Of a DNA stretch of 64,000 nucleotides, positions 52,730 to 61,929 are shown piece by piece. Under the pieces are notes generated by a model, which saw nothing but the letters and a program-made list of their open reading frames with translations, was not told the DNA's origin and did no database searches. Position 1 is the first letter of the stretch. Every line of letters starts with the position of its first letter. The position numbers and the translations under genes were made by a program. The stretch is from JAUIET01 sp039111475 (GTDB lineage Bacteria > Pseudomonadota > Gammaproteobacteria > Pseudomonadales > JAUIET01). The stretch spans positions 1 to 64,000 of the forward strand of contig JBCCIP010000004.1 of assembly GCA_039111475.1 (NCBI GenBank), read 5' to 3'.

Positions 52730-54027
52730 AGCAAATGCCTCGCCAGTTCTGCATCACCTGCGAAGCGTCGGGCGAGAAACGGACGCAAATAATCACGCAA
52801 CGCACTAAGACGTATGCCGTCGACCAATTCATTGATAAAACCAAAGCTCAACATCACTTCGGCTTCAGCACGAGACACTCCTCGGGAACGAAGGTAGTGC
52901 AGGCTGGTTTCATCAAGCTGTGCAACGGTTGCGCCGTGCGCGCACTGCACATCGTCTGCGTAGATTTCGAGCTCAGGCTTGGTGTTTATCTCTGCCTGGT
53001 CGCTGGTCAGCAAATTACGATTGCTGAGTTCCGCCCGCGTTTGTTGTGCGTCAGGATGAATATGAATTCGCCCATTAAAAACAGCGCTGGATTGATCAGC
53101 AATAATTCCGCGAAAATTCTCATCGGTAGTGCAATGCGGTACCGCATGTTCTATGCAGGTGTGCACATCAATGTGTTCGCTACCCTGAGGTAGATAAATG
53201 CCATTCATTTCGCAATGCGCGCCTGAACCGGCGTGGTGCACTACTGCATCCAGGCGCTTCAGTTTGCTGCCTGTGGTTGCATAAAAGCTTCGCAGACAGG
53301 CGCTGTCCGCAAGATGGCAGTGTATGCCTGCAACGTGTAATGCAGCGGCGCGTTCAAGGTTAAGCCGGTAATACTCGAGAACAGCACCTTGCTCCAGCAC
53401 CAGCTCTGAAATGCCATTGGTAAATGCACTGCTAGTTTCATTACGATTTATGAAATGCTCTATCACCGTCGCCTGGCTATTTGATCCGGCAATAACGAGC
53501 AAACGCTGATTAACTGTGTAGGCGGGTTTCTCGCCACTGCTGATCCAAACCAGATGTATGGGCTTATCCACTGCAGCATTCGCCGCAACGTCTATGAATA
53601 GGCCGTCGCTTAGAGCTGCATTGTTCAGGTTCGCAAATACATGTTTGTTGGCTTCAACAGTGTTGCCCAGATGTTCTTTAATGCGTGCCGCATCGGCGTC
53701 ACCTGCTTCTGCAAAACGCACAATTCGAACACCGCTGTCTGTGCCACACTCTGTCGACTGCTGTGCCTGGTATTTACCGTCTACGAATACCAGTCTGTTC
53801 TCGGAGAAATCAGGTATATCGCTGGTACCAATATCGGACGCAGCGTCTGGTGCCGCCTCGAAAGTTTGCTGCAGCGGGTGCAATGAGGTGTACTTCCATG
53901 CCTCGATCTTACGGCTGGGCCAGGTTGTGTTTTGCCATTGCGTTCGACCGCTGTGCAACACATCCTTTAGCCAGGCGGGTGCCGTTGTGGCCGCTGAATC
54001 AAGGGCGGCTTGCATATGCTCGCTCAT
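52726..54027 (-). CDS. sufD: Fe-S assembly scaffold protein SufD
   Basis: SufD pairs with SufB and SufC in the scaffold complex. The 433-residue protein has the SufBD beta-helix core with NFRGIIADQSSAVFNGRIHIHPDAQ, QAEINTKPELEIYADDVQCAHGAT and LRSRGVSRAEAEVML. It overlaps the sufC stop by one base and sufS by four. Confidence 0.96.
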   Translation of the reverse strand: MSEHMQAALDSAATTAPAWLKDVLHSGRTQWQNTTWPSRKIEAWKYTSLHPLQQTFEAAPDAASDIGTSDIPDFSENRLVFVDGKYQAQQSTECGTDSGVRIVRFAEAGDADAARIKEHLGNTVEANKHVFANLNNAALSDGLFIDVAANAAVDKPIHLVWISSGEKPAYTVNQRLLVIAGSNSQATVIEHFINRNETSSAFTNGISELVLEQGAVLEYYRLNLERAAALHVAGIHCHLADSACLRSFYATTGSKLKRLDAVVHHAGSGAHCEMNGIYLPQGSEHIDVHTCIEHAVPHCTTDENFRGIIADQSSAVFNGRIHIHPDAQQTRAELSNRNLLTSDQAEINTKPELEIYADDVQCAHGATVAQLDETSLHYLRSRGVSRAEAEVMLSFGFINELVDGIRLSALRDYLRPFLARRFAGDAELARHLL

Positions 54028-54776
54028 CAGGCGACCTCGTCTTCAATCCAGGCGTAACCGCGTTCTTCAAGCTCCAACGCCAGCGACTTGTCGCCGGAAC
54101 GGACTATTCGACCGCCAGACAATACGTGTACGAAGTCGGGTTCAATGAAATTCAGTAATCGTTGATAGTGGGTCACCAAGACAAAAGAACGACTCTCGTT
54201 GCGCATGGAATTAACGCCCGCGGCAACCACTTGCAATGCGTCTATGTCCAGGCCGCTGTCGGTTTCATCCATAATGGCAAGACTGGGTTGCAGCAGCAAC
54301 ATTTGCATCAATTCGTTGCGTTTTTTCTCGCCGCCAGAAAACCCTTCGTTAACGCCGCGCTTGAGAAAGGCAGGGTCCAGGTCTACGGTTTTACTTGCTT
54401 CACGCGCCATTTTCATAAAGCTAACAGCATCCAGTGCGGTCTCGCCTCTATGCTCACGTGCGGCATCAACTGACGCTTTTAGAAACTCCATATTACTGAC
54501 GCCGGGAATTTCCACCGGGTATTGAAACGCCAGAAACAAGCCATTGCGTGCGCGCTCTTCAGTATCTTGCACAAACAAGTCGTTACCCATGTAGTGCACC
54601 GAACCTGCGGTTGCTTCATAACCCGGCCGGCCAGCCAATACATGCCCCAGGGTGCTCTTACCAGACCCATTTGGACCCATAATCGCGTGCACTTCGCCAG
54701 GGTTTACGGTGAGATTCAGCCCGTTCAAAATGGTTTTCCCATCAACGGTTGCGTGCAGATCGTTTACAACTAACAT
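54027..54776 (-). CDS. sufC: Fe-S assembly ATPase SufC
   Basis: This ABC-type ATPase of the SufBCD scaffold has 249 residues. It carries Walker A GPNGSGKST, the signature FSGGEKKRNELMQ and Walker B LAIMDETDSGLD. It is soluble, with no transmembrane partner. It lies 27 bp after sufB. Confidence 0.97.
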   Translation of the reverse strand: MLVVNDLHATVDGKTILNGLNLTVNPGEVHAIMGPNGSGKSTLGHVLAGRPGYEATAGSVHYMGNDLFVQDTEERARNGLFLAFQYPVEIPGVSNMEFLKASVDAAREHRGETALDAVSFMKMAREASKTVDLDPAFLKRGVNEGFSGGEKKRNELMQMLLLQPSLAIMDETDSGLDIDALQVVAAGVNSMRNESRSFVLVTHYQRLLNFIEPDFVHVLSGGRIVRSGDKSLALELEERGYAWIEDEVA

Positions 54777-54803
54777 ATTTAATATTCCGAAATAGTGCTG
54801 GCC

Positions 54804-56243
54804 TTAGCCAACAGAGCCTTCAAGGCTTACTTCCAATAATTTTCCGGCTTCCACCGCAAATTCCATTGGTAATTCTTTAAACACTTCCTTGCAAAATCCA
54901 TTCACTATCATCGATACCGCTTTCTCGGCGTCCAGACCGCGTTGTTGGCATAGATACATTTGGTCGTCACTGACTTTTGACGTTGTGGCTTCGTGCTCAA
55001 TAACCGCAGATGGGTTCTTGCTTTCAATATAAGGGAAGGTATGTGCCGCGCATTTGTCGCCCAATAGCAGCGAATCGCATTGCGTGTAATTTCTCGCACC
55101 ACTGGCACGTGGGCTCATTCGCACCAGGCCGCGGTAGGCGTTGGAACTTCTGCCGGCGGATATGCCTTTGGAAATAATGGTAGAACGAGTGTTTTTTCCC
55201 AAATGAATCATTTTTGTGCCAGTGTCGGCTTGCTGCAGATTATTGGTCAGCGCAACAGAATAAAATTCGCCAATCGCGTTATCGCCCCTTAGCACGCAGC
55301 TTGGGTATTTCCAGGTAACAGCCGAACCGGTTTCTACCTGTGTCCAGCTGATCTTGGCGTCGTTGTGTGCAACACCCCGTTTAGTCACAAAATTATAAAT
55401 ACCGCCTTTGCCTTCTGAATCACCCGGGTACCAGTTTTGTACCGTGGAATATTTAATTTCCGCACGGTCAAGCGACACCAGTTCAACCACCGCCGCGTGC
55501 ACCTGATTCTCATCGCGCATGGGTGCGGTACACCCTTCCAGGTAGCTTACGTGACTGTCTTCGTCGGCAATGATGAGAGTGCGTTCGAACTGCCCGGTAT
55601 TGGCCTCATTGATGCGAAAATAAGTGGACAATTCCATAGGGCAGCGCACACCTTTGGGTATATACACAAACGATCCGTCACTGAATACCGCGCTGTTTAA
55701 GGCAGCGTAGAAATTGTCTTTACGTGGAACAACGCTGCCGAGATATTTCTTAACCAGTTCCGGATACTCATGTACCGCTTCAGAAATGGGGCAGAAGATA
55801 ACGCCGGCGTCAGCCAGCTTACCGCGAAATGTAGTGGCAACGGATACTGAATCAAACACTGCGTCTACGGCCACGCCGGCAAGCATCTCTTGTTCGTGAA
55901 GCGGTATACCCAGTTTTTCGTAGGTTCGCAGTAACTCCGGGTCTACTTCATCCAGGCTCTGCGGCCGGTCTTCCATGCTTTTTGGCGCCGAAAAATAGGA
56001 GATGGCATTAAAGTCAATTTGTGGGTAGTGAACGTGCGCCCATTCGGGTTCGGCCATTTCCAACCAATTGTGATACGCCTCCAGGCGCCACTCCAATAAC
56101 CATTCCGGCTCATTCTTCTTGTTGGAAATAAACCGAATAACATCTTCGTTCAAGCCAGGTGGCAAGGTATCGGATTCGATCGCTGAAACGAAACCGGCAG
56201 CGTATTCCTTATCAATGGCCTGATTAATTTGTTCCTGAGACAT
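54804..56243 (-). CDS. sufB: Fe-S assembly scaffold protein SufB
   Basis: The 479-residue scaffold subunit assembles clusters with SufC and SufD. Characteristic segments are VPRKDNFYAALNSAVFSDGSFVYIPKGVRCPMELSTYFRIN, SYLEGCTAPMRDENQVHAAVVELV and GDKCAAHTFPYIESKNPSAVIEHEATTSKVS. It is the first structural gene after iscR, with a 40-bp gap. Confidence 0.97.
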   Translation of the reverse strand: MSQEQINQAIDKEYAAGFVSAIESDTLPPGLNEDVIRFISNKKNEPEWLLEWRLEAYHNWLEMAEPEWAHVHYPQIDFNAISYFSAPKSMEDRPQSLDEVDPELLRTYEKLGIPLHEQEMLAGVAVDAVFDSVSVATTFRGKLADAGVIFCPISEAVHEYPELVKKYLGSVVPRKDNFYAALNSAVFSDGSFVYIPKGVRCPMELSTYFRINEANTGQFERTLIIADEDSHVSYLEGCTAPMRDENQVHAAVVELVSLDRAEIKYSTVQNWYPGDSEGKGGIYNFVTKRGVAHNDAKISWTQVETGSAVTWKYPSCVLRGDNAIGEFYSVALTNNLQQADTGTKMIHLGKNTRSTIISKGISAGRSSNAYRGLVRMSPRASGARNYTQCDSLLLGDKCAAHTFPYIESKNPSAVIEHEATTSKVSDDQMYLCQQRGLDAEKAVSMIVNGFCKEVFKELPMEFAVEAGKLLEVSLEGSVG

Positions 56244-56283
56244 ACTCTTTAATCTTCGGGTCTGTTTGGGTTTTCCGCTGTGT

Positions 56284-56766
56284 CTAACGACTGGCGGCGA
56301 TACGGTTACTGTCGTCTGTGGCGCTGTCTGCTGCAGCTAGTTGGCGGCGTGCAACGGCTTGCACTTCATTCTTTACAACCAAATCAGCCAGGCTAATGTC
56401 GCCTAAAAAATTGCGAATCTGGTCACTAAGGTCCATCCACAAATGATGGGTTAAACATATGCCGCCGTGCTGGCAATTGCCACTGCCCCCGCAACGGGTA
56501 ACATCAGTGTCTTCATTAACCGCTGCTATCACATCGGCAACGCTAATGTGCTCTGCTTCTTTCGCCAGCAAGTAACCGCCTCCAGGACCACGCTGGCTTT
56601 GCACAAGCCCACGGCGTCTAAGCAGCGAAAAAAGCTGCTCCAGGTAAGACAGGGAAATGTCTTGGCGAGTGGATATAGTGGCCAAATTGGCCGGTCCAGA
56701 CTCGCTGTTAACCGCCAGGTCAAGCATAGCTGTCACGGCGTAGCGGCCGCGGGTGGTTAGTTTCAT
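56284..56766 (-). CDS. iscR: Fe-S responsive Rrf2 regulator, IscR type
   Basis: The 160-residue Rrf2 regulator has an N-terminal winged helix (MKLTTRGRYAVTAMLDLA) and the cluster ligands C92, C98, C104 and H107 at the same positions as E. coli IscR. It heads a SUF operon in place of the usual ISC operon, and its promoter carries a type 1 IscR site. That implies autoregulation by cluster status: holo-IscR represses when Fe-S is sufficient. Confidence 0.95.
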   Translation of the reverse strand: MKLTTRGRYAVTAMLDLAVNSESGPANLATISTRQDISLSYLEQLFSLLRRRGLVQSQRGPGGGYLLAKEAEHISVADVIAAVNEDTDVTRCGGSGNCQHGGICLTHHLWMDLSDQIRNFLGDISLADLVVKNEVQAVARRQLAAADSATDDSNRIAASR

Positions 56767-56809
56767 TGGGACACACTGAAGATACGTATATTGCAGTGCT
56801 AAGGTTCAC

Positions 56810-56834
56810 ATAACCTAGTAATTTAGTCAAGTTT
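56810..56834 (-). promoter_or_regulatory. IscR type 1 binding site over the suf promoter
   Basis: Read on the - strand, the 25-mer agrees with the E. coli type 1 IscR consensus (ATASYYGACTRWWWYAGTCRRSTAT, from memory) at 21 of 25 positions. It contains TTGACT, a good -35 element, so binding would block RNA polymerase. It lies 44 bp upstream of the iscR start. Confidence 0.75.
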
Positions 56835-56868
56835 TATGGCGCAATATCTACGGGGTGACCAATTGCTT

Positions 56869-57690
56869 CTAAATTGGCCAGTTTAACCAGGCAGGCGTGT
56901 TCATTGCTGACCAGGCGTTGGGGTCCATTCGCAGGCGGTCAGACAATACATAATGCACTCTTGAATTGAAGGCCATACCAACATGAGTGCTATTGACACG
57001 TATGTTTTGTCGTTGAGGGCCGCTGGAAATTGCTGCAATACTGGGGTCAACAATGCCGTCACTGTCGCTGTACACGCAAGTAAACGGAACGTTGTTCAGC
57101 GGCTTGTTCAGGCCGTGCAGCCAATCTGACACCTCGGCATCACTGCTGGTGCGCGTTCCTCTGGCGTTCATCAAGGCATAAATGGCTGTAGCGCGCGGAT
57201 CGCCTAGGGGGCTGCCCAAAGTAATAATCTGGCGAACATGTGTTGGAATGGCTAATGCAACGTCCAGGGCATGCAAGCCACCAAGACTCCAGCCAATAAG
57301 ACTGATTGATTGACCCATTTTTATGGACAGTTGTTCTATCTGCTCAGTCAAACGCGCCGACACTAGCTGGCGTTGTCGCAGTGCCTCAGACATTGAGCTT
57401 GAATTACGGGTTTGTTGGTTAATACCGAGATCCCAACCGTGAACACTGTAGCCCCAGCGTTCAATTTGCTGACGCACACTACGGGTTATCTGATCACTTG
57501 CCATAAAAGGCGGTAAGACCATTACGGGGTGACCATCACCGGTGGGCAATTGGTTGAGCAGCGATGCCGACCATTTGTTGGCAATGAGTTCGATAGGAAG
57601 TCGCACGGGTTCAAGTGCTGCCAAAAGAAATCGCGATCGCGGATATTCTGGAGAATTGGCAATGTGCTTTGGACTTACGTTTACAGTCAT
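56869..57690 (-). CDS. Alpha/beta hydrolase
   Basis: The 273-residue alpha/beta hydrolase has its nucleophile S135 in GWSLGG, an acid in YSDSDGIVD and a His in STHVGMAFN. The start MVLPPFMASDQITRSVRQQIERWGY resembles PHA synthase/depolymerase-like or acyltransferase-type hydrolases, but no PHA genes are nearby. The start at 57690 follows AGGAGA. Substrate is unknown. Confidence 0.82.
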   Translation of the reverse strand: MTVNVSPKHIANSPEYPRSRFLLAALEPVRLPIELIANKWSASLLNQLPTGDGHPVMVLPPFMASDQITRSVRQQIERWGYSVHGWDLGINQQTRNSSSMSEALRQRQLVSARLTEQIEQLSIKMGQSISLIGWSLGGLHALDVALAIPTHVRQIITLGSPLGDPRATAIYALMNARGTRTSSDAEVSDWLHGLNKPLNNVPFTCVYSDSDGIVDPSIAAISSGPQRQNIRVNSTHVGMAFNSRVHYVLSDRLRMDPNAWSAMNTPAWLNWPI

Positions 57691-57819
57691 CGCTTTCTCC
57701 TGCATTCTTCACAACTATAATGCTTAAAAATAGACTAAACACTCTAATTCCAGGTCTATGTTTGTAATTGGGATGACGAATAAGTAATCTCACAGAGCAC
57801 CACCGACGAGGAAAATCCT

Positions 57820-58836
57820 ATGCGCGTGTTTGTTACCGGTGGCACCGGCTTTATTGGCTCACACACTGGCCACGCACTCTTGAAAGCCGGTCACTCTCTG
57901 AAGTTGTTTGTGCGCAACAAACAAAAGGCTAAGGATTTATTTGGCGGCAAAATACGCTCAATTGCAGTAGGCGATATTGAGAGCGCGGAAGATGTGCGCA
58001 AAGCCATGCGTGGTTGCGATGCGGTGATTCACATGGCAGCAATGGTGTCTACCAGCAAAGACGACGCGGAACGAGTGTACAAAACCAATCTTGCCGCCGC
58101 CGAAAATGTGCTGGGGCAGGCCGCAGAGCTAGGTTGCAAAAAAATTATTCACGTGTCCAGTGTCACGGCACTCTATGACCCAAGCGCGAAGGTGTTGAAC
58201 CACAAATCACCACCAGGCAAAGCACAAAATGCCTATGGTCGTTCGAAAGTGGATTGCGAAAAATTCGCGCGGGTGTTGCAGGAGCAGGGCGCTCCACTTC
58301 ACATCACATACCCGGCCAGTGTTATTGGTCCTGATGACCCAGGTCTCACAGAACCGCACGCGGGGTTGATCGCCAATCTGTTTGGCCTTGGTCTGGATAT
58401 GCCCAGCGGCAATCAATACGTGGATGTGCGCGATGTGGCGAATGCGCATGCTGCATTACTGACCAGGCGACTAAAGCCCGGCCGTTACATGCTTGGCGGT
58501 CATTACGTGAGTTGGAAAGATCTCTACGCAACGCTGGAGCGTCTGACAGGTCGAGATCTTTTGATGCTGCCTATTCCTGGCGCCGCGATGCGGATGTTAG
58601 GCCGAACGCTGGATGTGCTAAAGCCATTGATGGACAGTAAAACGCCAATTACGCACGAGGCTATGGTGTACGCTACAAAGTGGATAAAAATGGATAACAG
58701 ACACACTGAGAAAGATCTGAAGCTGCGTTTTCGCCCCTTTGAGGAGTCACTGATTGAAGCGATACGATGGTTGGAGCGCGAAAACTACATAACGCGTGAC
58801 CATGCCGGTGAGCTATCACGCCATCAGGCGAAATGA
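57820..58836 (+). CDS. NAD-dependent epimerase/dehydratase (extended SDR)
   Basis: The 338-residue extended SDR has GGTGFIGS (7-14) and the catalytic YGRSK (139-143). It resembles dihydroflavonol reductase/3-beta-HSD-like members that reduce or isomerise hydrophobic substrates. It is a single-gene unit, with GACGAGGA before its start. Substrate is not inferable. Confidence 0.87.
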   Translation: MRVFVTGGTGFIGSHTGHALLKAGHSLKLFVRNKQKAKDLFGGKIRSIAVGDIESAEDVRKAMRGCDAVIHMAAMVSTSKDDAERVYKTNLAAAENVLGQAAELGCKKIIHVSSVTALYDPSAKVLNHKSPPGKAQNAYGRSKVDCEKFARVLQEQGAPLHITYPASVIGPDDPGLTEPHAGLIANLFGLGLDMPSGNQYVDVRDVANAHAALLTRRLKPGRYMLGGHYVSWKDLYATLERLTGRDLLMLPIPGAAMRMLGRTLDVLKPLMDSKTPITHEAMVYATKWIKMDNRHTEKDLKLRFRPFEESLIEAIRWLERENYITRDHAGELSRHQAK

Positions 58837-58877
58837 TCGCAGCGGTGTAAAAAAGTGTTTTTCTGGAAATTGCCTGC

Positions 58878-59804
58878 TTAGCCTAAACTGAAATCAACGT
58901 CTTTAGCGCGCAATACTCCACCGCAGTGGCTGCACTTCGTTTGGCCGAGTAAGGTCAAGCCGCAGGGTTTATGTATCAACCGCATCGGTTTACCCTTGCC
59001 GCTAGAGTCGCACCATTTGTCACCCCATTGAAGTATTGCTAGAAACCAGGGGTAGATCGCTTCGCCTTTTTCTGTGAGCGCGTATTCGTAACGCTTGGGT
59101 CGCTCAAGATACGCTATTTTCTCAAAAATCCCTTCCTCGACGAGAAACTTGAGTCGATCAGTTAGAATATTGGTCGCAATTGGCAGTTCGTCATGGAACT
59201 GATCAAAGCGGCGAAATCCATGATAGGCAAGTGCGATAACGTTGGCAGTCCAGCGGTCGCCAACGATATTAATTAGGTTGCGATAGATGCTGCGTTTGCT
59301 GGGAACGTTTGCGATCGATATTGACGATCGCCTGCGTACTTTTTTCTCACGGTCGTCACGTGTTGCACCGGGACCAGGCTTATAGTCAATGTCGTTAGGC
59401 AGAACTTCTATGTTGCAGCCTCGGCAACGCATTTCGGGGTTAAACACATGACCGCATGTTCGATGAGTCAATTCAACATTGTCCAGCGGCGGATTGCTAA
59501 AAAACCGCCTTTCCCATGTCAAGGCCATCAAAGCGCTGTCATAAATTTCCAGGGATTTGGGTGTGAGGTGGTATACCCGACGTTTGCCGCCCCTGTGATC
59601 GGGTGCTTTCCTCAAGCAATCTACCGATTCGAGCCAGCGTAATCTGTCCGACAGCACACCGCGAGACACTCCCATCGTTTCCTTCATTTCATTGAAAGAA
59701 TTGATGCCCCAAAACACTTCCTGAATAATCAGCAGGCACCATTTGTCACCAATTTGATCCATCGCCCGATTAAACGAGCTGGCTCGCGTGTTTAACTTAT
59801 CCAC
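58878..59804 (-). CDS. Tandem HxlR-family transcriptional regulator
   Basis: The 308-residue protein contains two HxlR winged helices in one chain (about 10-100 and 175-265). Each is followed by a Cys4 zinc-ribbon-like segment (CGHVFNPEMRCRGC and CGLTLLGQTKCSHC). Most HxlR proteins are single-domain dimers of about 110 residues, so this is an internal pseudo-dimer. It is divergent from the acyl-CoA synthetase gene and is the natural candidate to control it and the neighbouring oxygenase. Confidence 0.88.
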   Translation of the reverse strand: MDKLNTRASSFNRAMDQIGDKWCLLIIQEVFWGINSFNEMKETMGVSRGVLSDRLRWLESVDCLRKAPDHRGGKRRVYHLTPKSLEIYDSALMALTWERRFFSNPPLDNVELTHRTCGHVFNPEMRCRGCNIEVLPNDIDYKPGPGATRDDREKKVRRRSSISIANVPSKRSIYRNLINIVGDRWTANVIALAYHGFRRFDQFHDELPIATNILTDRLKFLVEEGIFEKIAYLERPKRYEYALTEKGEAIYPWFLAILQWGDKWCDSSGKGKPMRLIHKPCGLTLLGQTKCSHCGGVLRAKDVDFSLG

Positions 59805-60228
59805 ATCATATTGTTACGTACTACTCGCATGGGCTCGTATATTCGCCCATCCGCTTGCGTTTGCCTATCTATAAATAGCAAGAATCACGGTGGCGGCATA
59901 ATGCGCTGATAAAGTAGCGAGCTCAGTACCTGCTTAGGTGGTTCCCGCGGAGCAAGCTCAGCGACGATGATATGGGTATTTTGTAGCGAAGACCCAAAGC
60001 ACTCGCTCTGCTCGCGGGGCCAGCCTTAGCGCCAGGGACGGACGCGGGATGGGCCAAGGATGGCCGACTGAGCGGAGAAATACCCATATCATTGGCGTTG
60101 AGCGGGAATCTCTGTAAGTGCCTGTGGATAATTGCTGGTCCAAATCGGTTCACTTATACTCAATATCCCTTTGCAAAAAAATTTTCTGGTCAGCACGCTA
60201 ACAATAAGTCCCAAAGGATAAAAGCACA
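59805..60228. promoter_or_regulatory. Divergent intergenic region with a repeat element
   Basis: This 424-bp gap separates the HxlR gene (-) from the acyl-CoA synthetase (+). About 170 bp are the A(N)GGA element at 59942-60108. The parts on either side should hold the two promoters; AAAGGATAAAA gives a ribosome binding sequence for the + gene. No operator for HxlR was identified with confidence. Confidence 0.5.
59942..60108 (+). repeat. A(N)GGA double-hairpin element, copy 7
   Basis: Inner arms 59957-59981 and 60078-60102 match at 22 of 25, with two of the three exceptions being G-U wobbles on the + strand. TTCCCGC/GCGGGAA (59942-59948, 60102-60108) extends the stem across a bulge. The core has AGGGAC (60034-60039) and CCAAGGATGG (GGA at 60058-60060), spaced 19 nt. 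Between the left arm and core is an added module (59993-60028) with CAAAGCACTCGC and GCCAGCCTTA, shared with the copy at 24661. It is upstream of, and co-oriented with, the acyl-CoA synthetase gene. Confidence 0.82.
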
Positions 60229-61842
60229 ATGATCACTTCCTCAAACGATCGCATCGCCGAGTTGACGTCCGCCGGTAGCTGGGGCACCGACACATTGCAC
60301 GGACTGTTGACAACGCATGCTGAACAGCAAGCTGATCGGCTGGCAGTAAAAGACCAGCCAAATCGCGAGCAGTTAACTGGAGACTCGCAGCGCAGTCTTA
60401 GCTGGGGCGAGCTGAAATTCGCAAGCGACAATTTAGCGCGCCAGTTACTGCGGATGGGTATTGGCGAAGACGATCGAGTGATTGTCCAGCTGCCCAATAT
60501 ATGTGAGTTGTTAGTAACGTATTATGCCATCAGCGCGCTGGGTGCTATTGCATCGCCAGTACCCGTCCAATACGGTCGTCATGAAATTCAACACATGGCG
60601 ACCGAGCTTGATGCAAGCGCGATGATCACCATCACCCGATTTCGCGACGCTCAACTGGCTGATGATGCACGAACCTTCTTGCCTGATACCGAGGTTCTGG
60701 CGTTTGGTCAGCAATTGCAACTCGACTGTGTAGAGGCAGAGCCGTTCCAAAGCCATGTAGAAAATGACGCGAATAGAATTGTCACCATCTGTTGGACCTC
60801 TGGAACAACAGGCACGCCTAAAGGGGTGCCGCGTTCACACAATATGTGGTTTGCGTCGGCGCGCTGTACGGCGAGCGCAGGAAACTATGTGGCCAATGAT
60901 CGATTGCTGTGCCCATTTCCAATGGTCAATATGTCGGCGTTGGGGGGTTTTGTTTTTCCAGCAGCGCAAATAGGCTGCTCGCTAATTTTGCACCATCCAT
61001 TGGATCCACCGTTGTTTCTTCAACAAACACAGGACGAAAAAATCAGCTTCACGATAACGCCTCCGGCGTTACTGAATCAGCTCGCAAAAACACCCGATAT
61101 GTGGAACCAATATAACTTTGCGGCATTGCGCCGCATAGGGTCCGGTTCAGCACCGCTGTCGCCGGCAATGATTGAGACTTTTGGTTCGCAATACGGTGTG
61201 GATATCGTCAATATCTTTGGCTCAAATGAGGGTATCGCATTGTTTTCAGCACCTGAGGATGCACCGGATCCGCACGTGCGTGCGACTATGTTTTCACGAC
61301 CACCGCCGGAAGTCCTGGCCATCAAAGTCGCTGATACGGAAACCGCGGAAGAACGAACGTCAGAGGGCGAGCGCGGTGAATTACTGGTCAGCGGGCCAAC
61401 GGTGATAGACGGCTATTTTAATCATGACAATAAAGATGTGTTCAGCGCTGAAGGCTTTTTTCGCACCGGCGACATGGTAGAAATTTGTGGCGAGAATGCT
61501 AATTTCTTCAAGATTGTCGGGCGTTGTAAAGACATAATAAATCGCGGTGGCATGAAGATTTCTCCGGTAGAACTGGATATCGCCCTGGAAGCGCACCCAG
61601 ATATCGTAGAGGCCGCCGTATGTGCTTATCCAGATGAGCGCTTGGGTGAAAAAATATGTGCCTGCCTGGTGATGAACCCCGGTACCGAATTACTCAGTAT
61701 GCAGGCCTTGCAGCAGTACTTACTGGAAAGGGGTCTGGCAAAGTTCAAACTGCCCGAACGTATTGTCGCTGTGGAAGCGTTACCCAGGAACCCACTGGGC
61801 AAAGTTCAGCGCTTTATTTTGCAAGAGCAAGTCAGCGCCTAG
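60229..61842 (+). CDS. Class I adenylate-forming acyl-CoA synthetase
   Basis: The 537-residue enzyme activates a carboxylic acid with ATP and CoA. The AMP-binding motif TSGTTGTPKG is at 190-199; GSNEG, the YFNHDNKDVFSAEGFFRTGDMVEI region and the C-terminal lysine segment NPLGKVQRFIL are all present. It resembles 2,3-dihydroxybenzoate-AMP ligase or cyclohexanecarboxylate/aryl-CoA ligases more than fatty acyl ligases. It faces a carotenoid/stilbene-type oxygenase, so an aromatic acid substrate is possible (inference). Confidence 0.9.
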   Translation: MITSSNDRIAELTSAGSWGTDTLHGLLTTHAEQQADRLAVKDQPNREQLTGDSQRSLSWGELKFASDNLARQLLRMGIGEDDRVIVQLPNICELLVTYYAISALGAIASPVPVQYGRHEIQHMATELDASAMITITRFRDAQLADDARTFLPDTEVLAFGQQLQLDCVEAEPFQSHVENDANRIVTICWTSGTTGTPKGVPRSHNMWFASARCTASAGNYVANDRLLCPFPMVNMSALGGFVFPAAQIGCSLILHHPLDPPLFLQQTQDEKISFTITPPALLNQLAKTPDMWNQYNFAALRRIGSGSAPLSPAMIETFGSQYGVDIVNIFGSNEGIALFSAPEDAPDPHVRATMFSRPPPEVLAIKVADTETAEERTSEGERGELLVSGPTVIDGYFNHDNKDVFSAEGFFRTGDMVEICGENANFFKIVGRCKDIINRGGMKISPVELDIALEAHPDIVEAAVCAYPDERLGEKICACLVMNPGTELLSMQALQQYLLERGLAKFKLPERIVAVEALPRNPLGKVQRFILQEQVSA

Positions 61843-61889
61843 CAGTGGATTACATTCTGAATAAAGTTCGTAACTACTAATAAGTCGGC

Positions 61890-61906
61890 CTGTGCGCTGA
61901 GCACAG
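61890..61906. terminator. Short hairpin between convergent genes
   Basis: CTGTGC-GCTGA-GCACAG is a perfect 6-bp stem midway between the converging acyl-CoA synthetase and oxygenase genes. It lacks a T-run and is only a weak terminator candidate. Confidence 0.35.
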
Positions 61907-61929
61907 CGTGTATTCCTGTTGCTTTGTGA

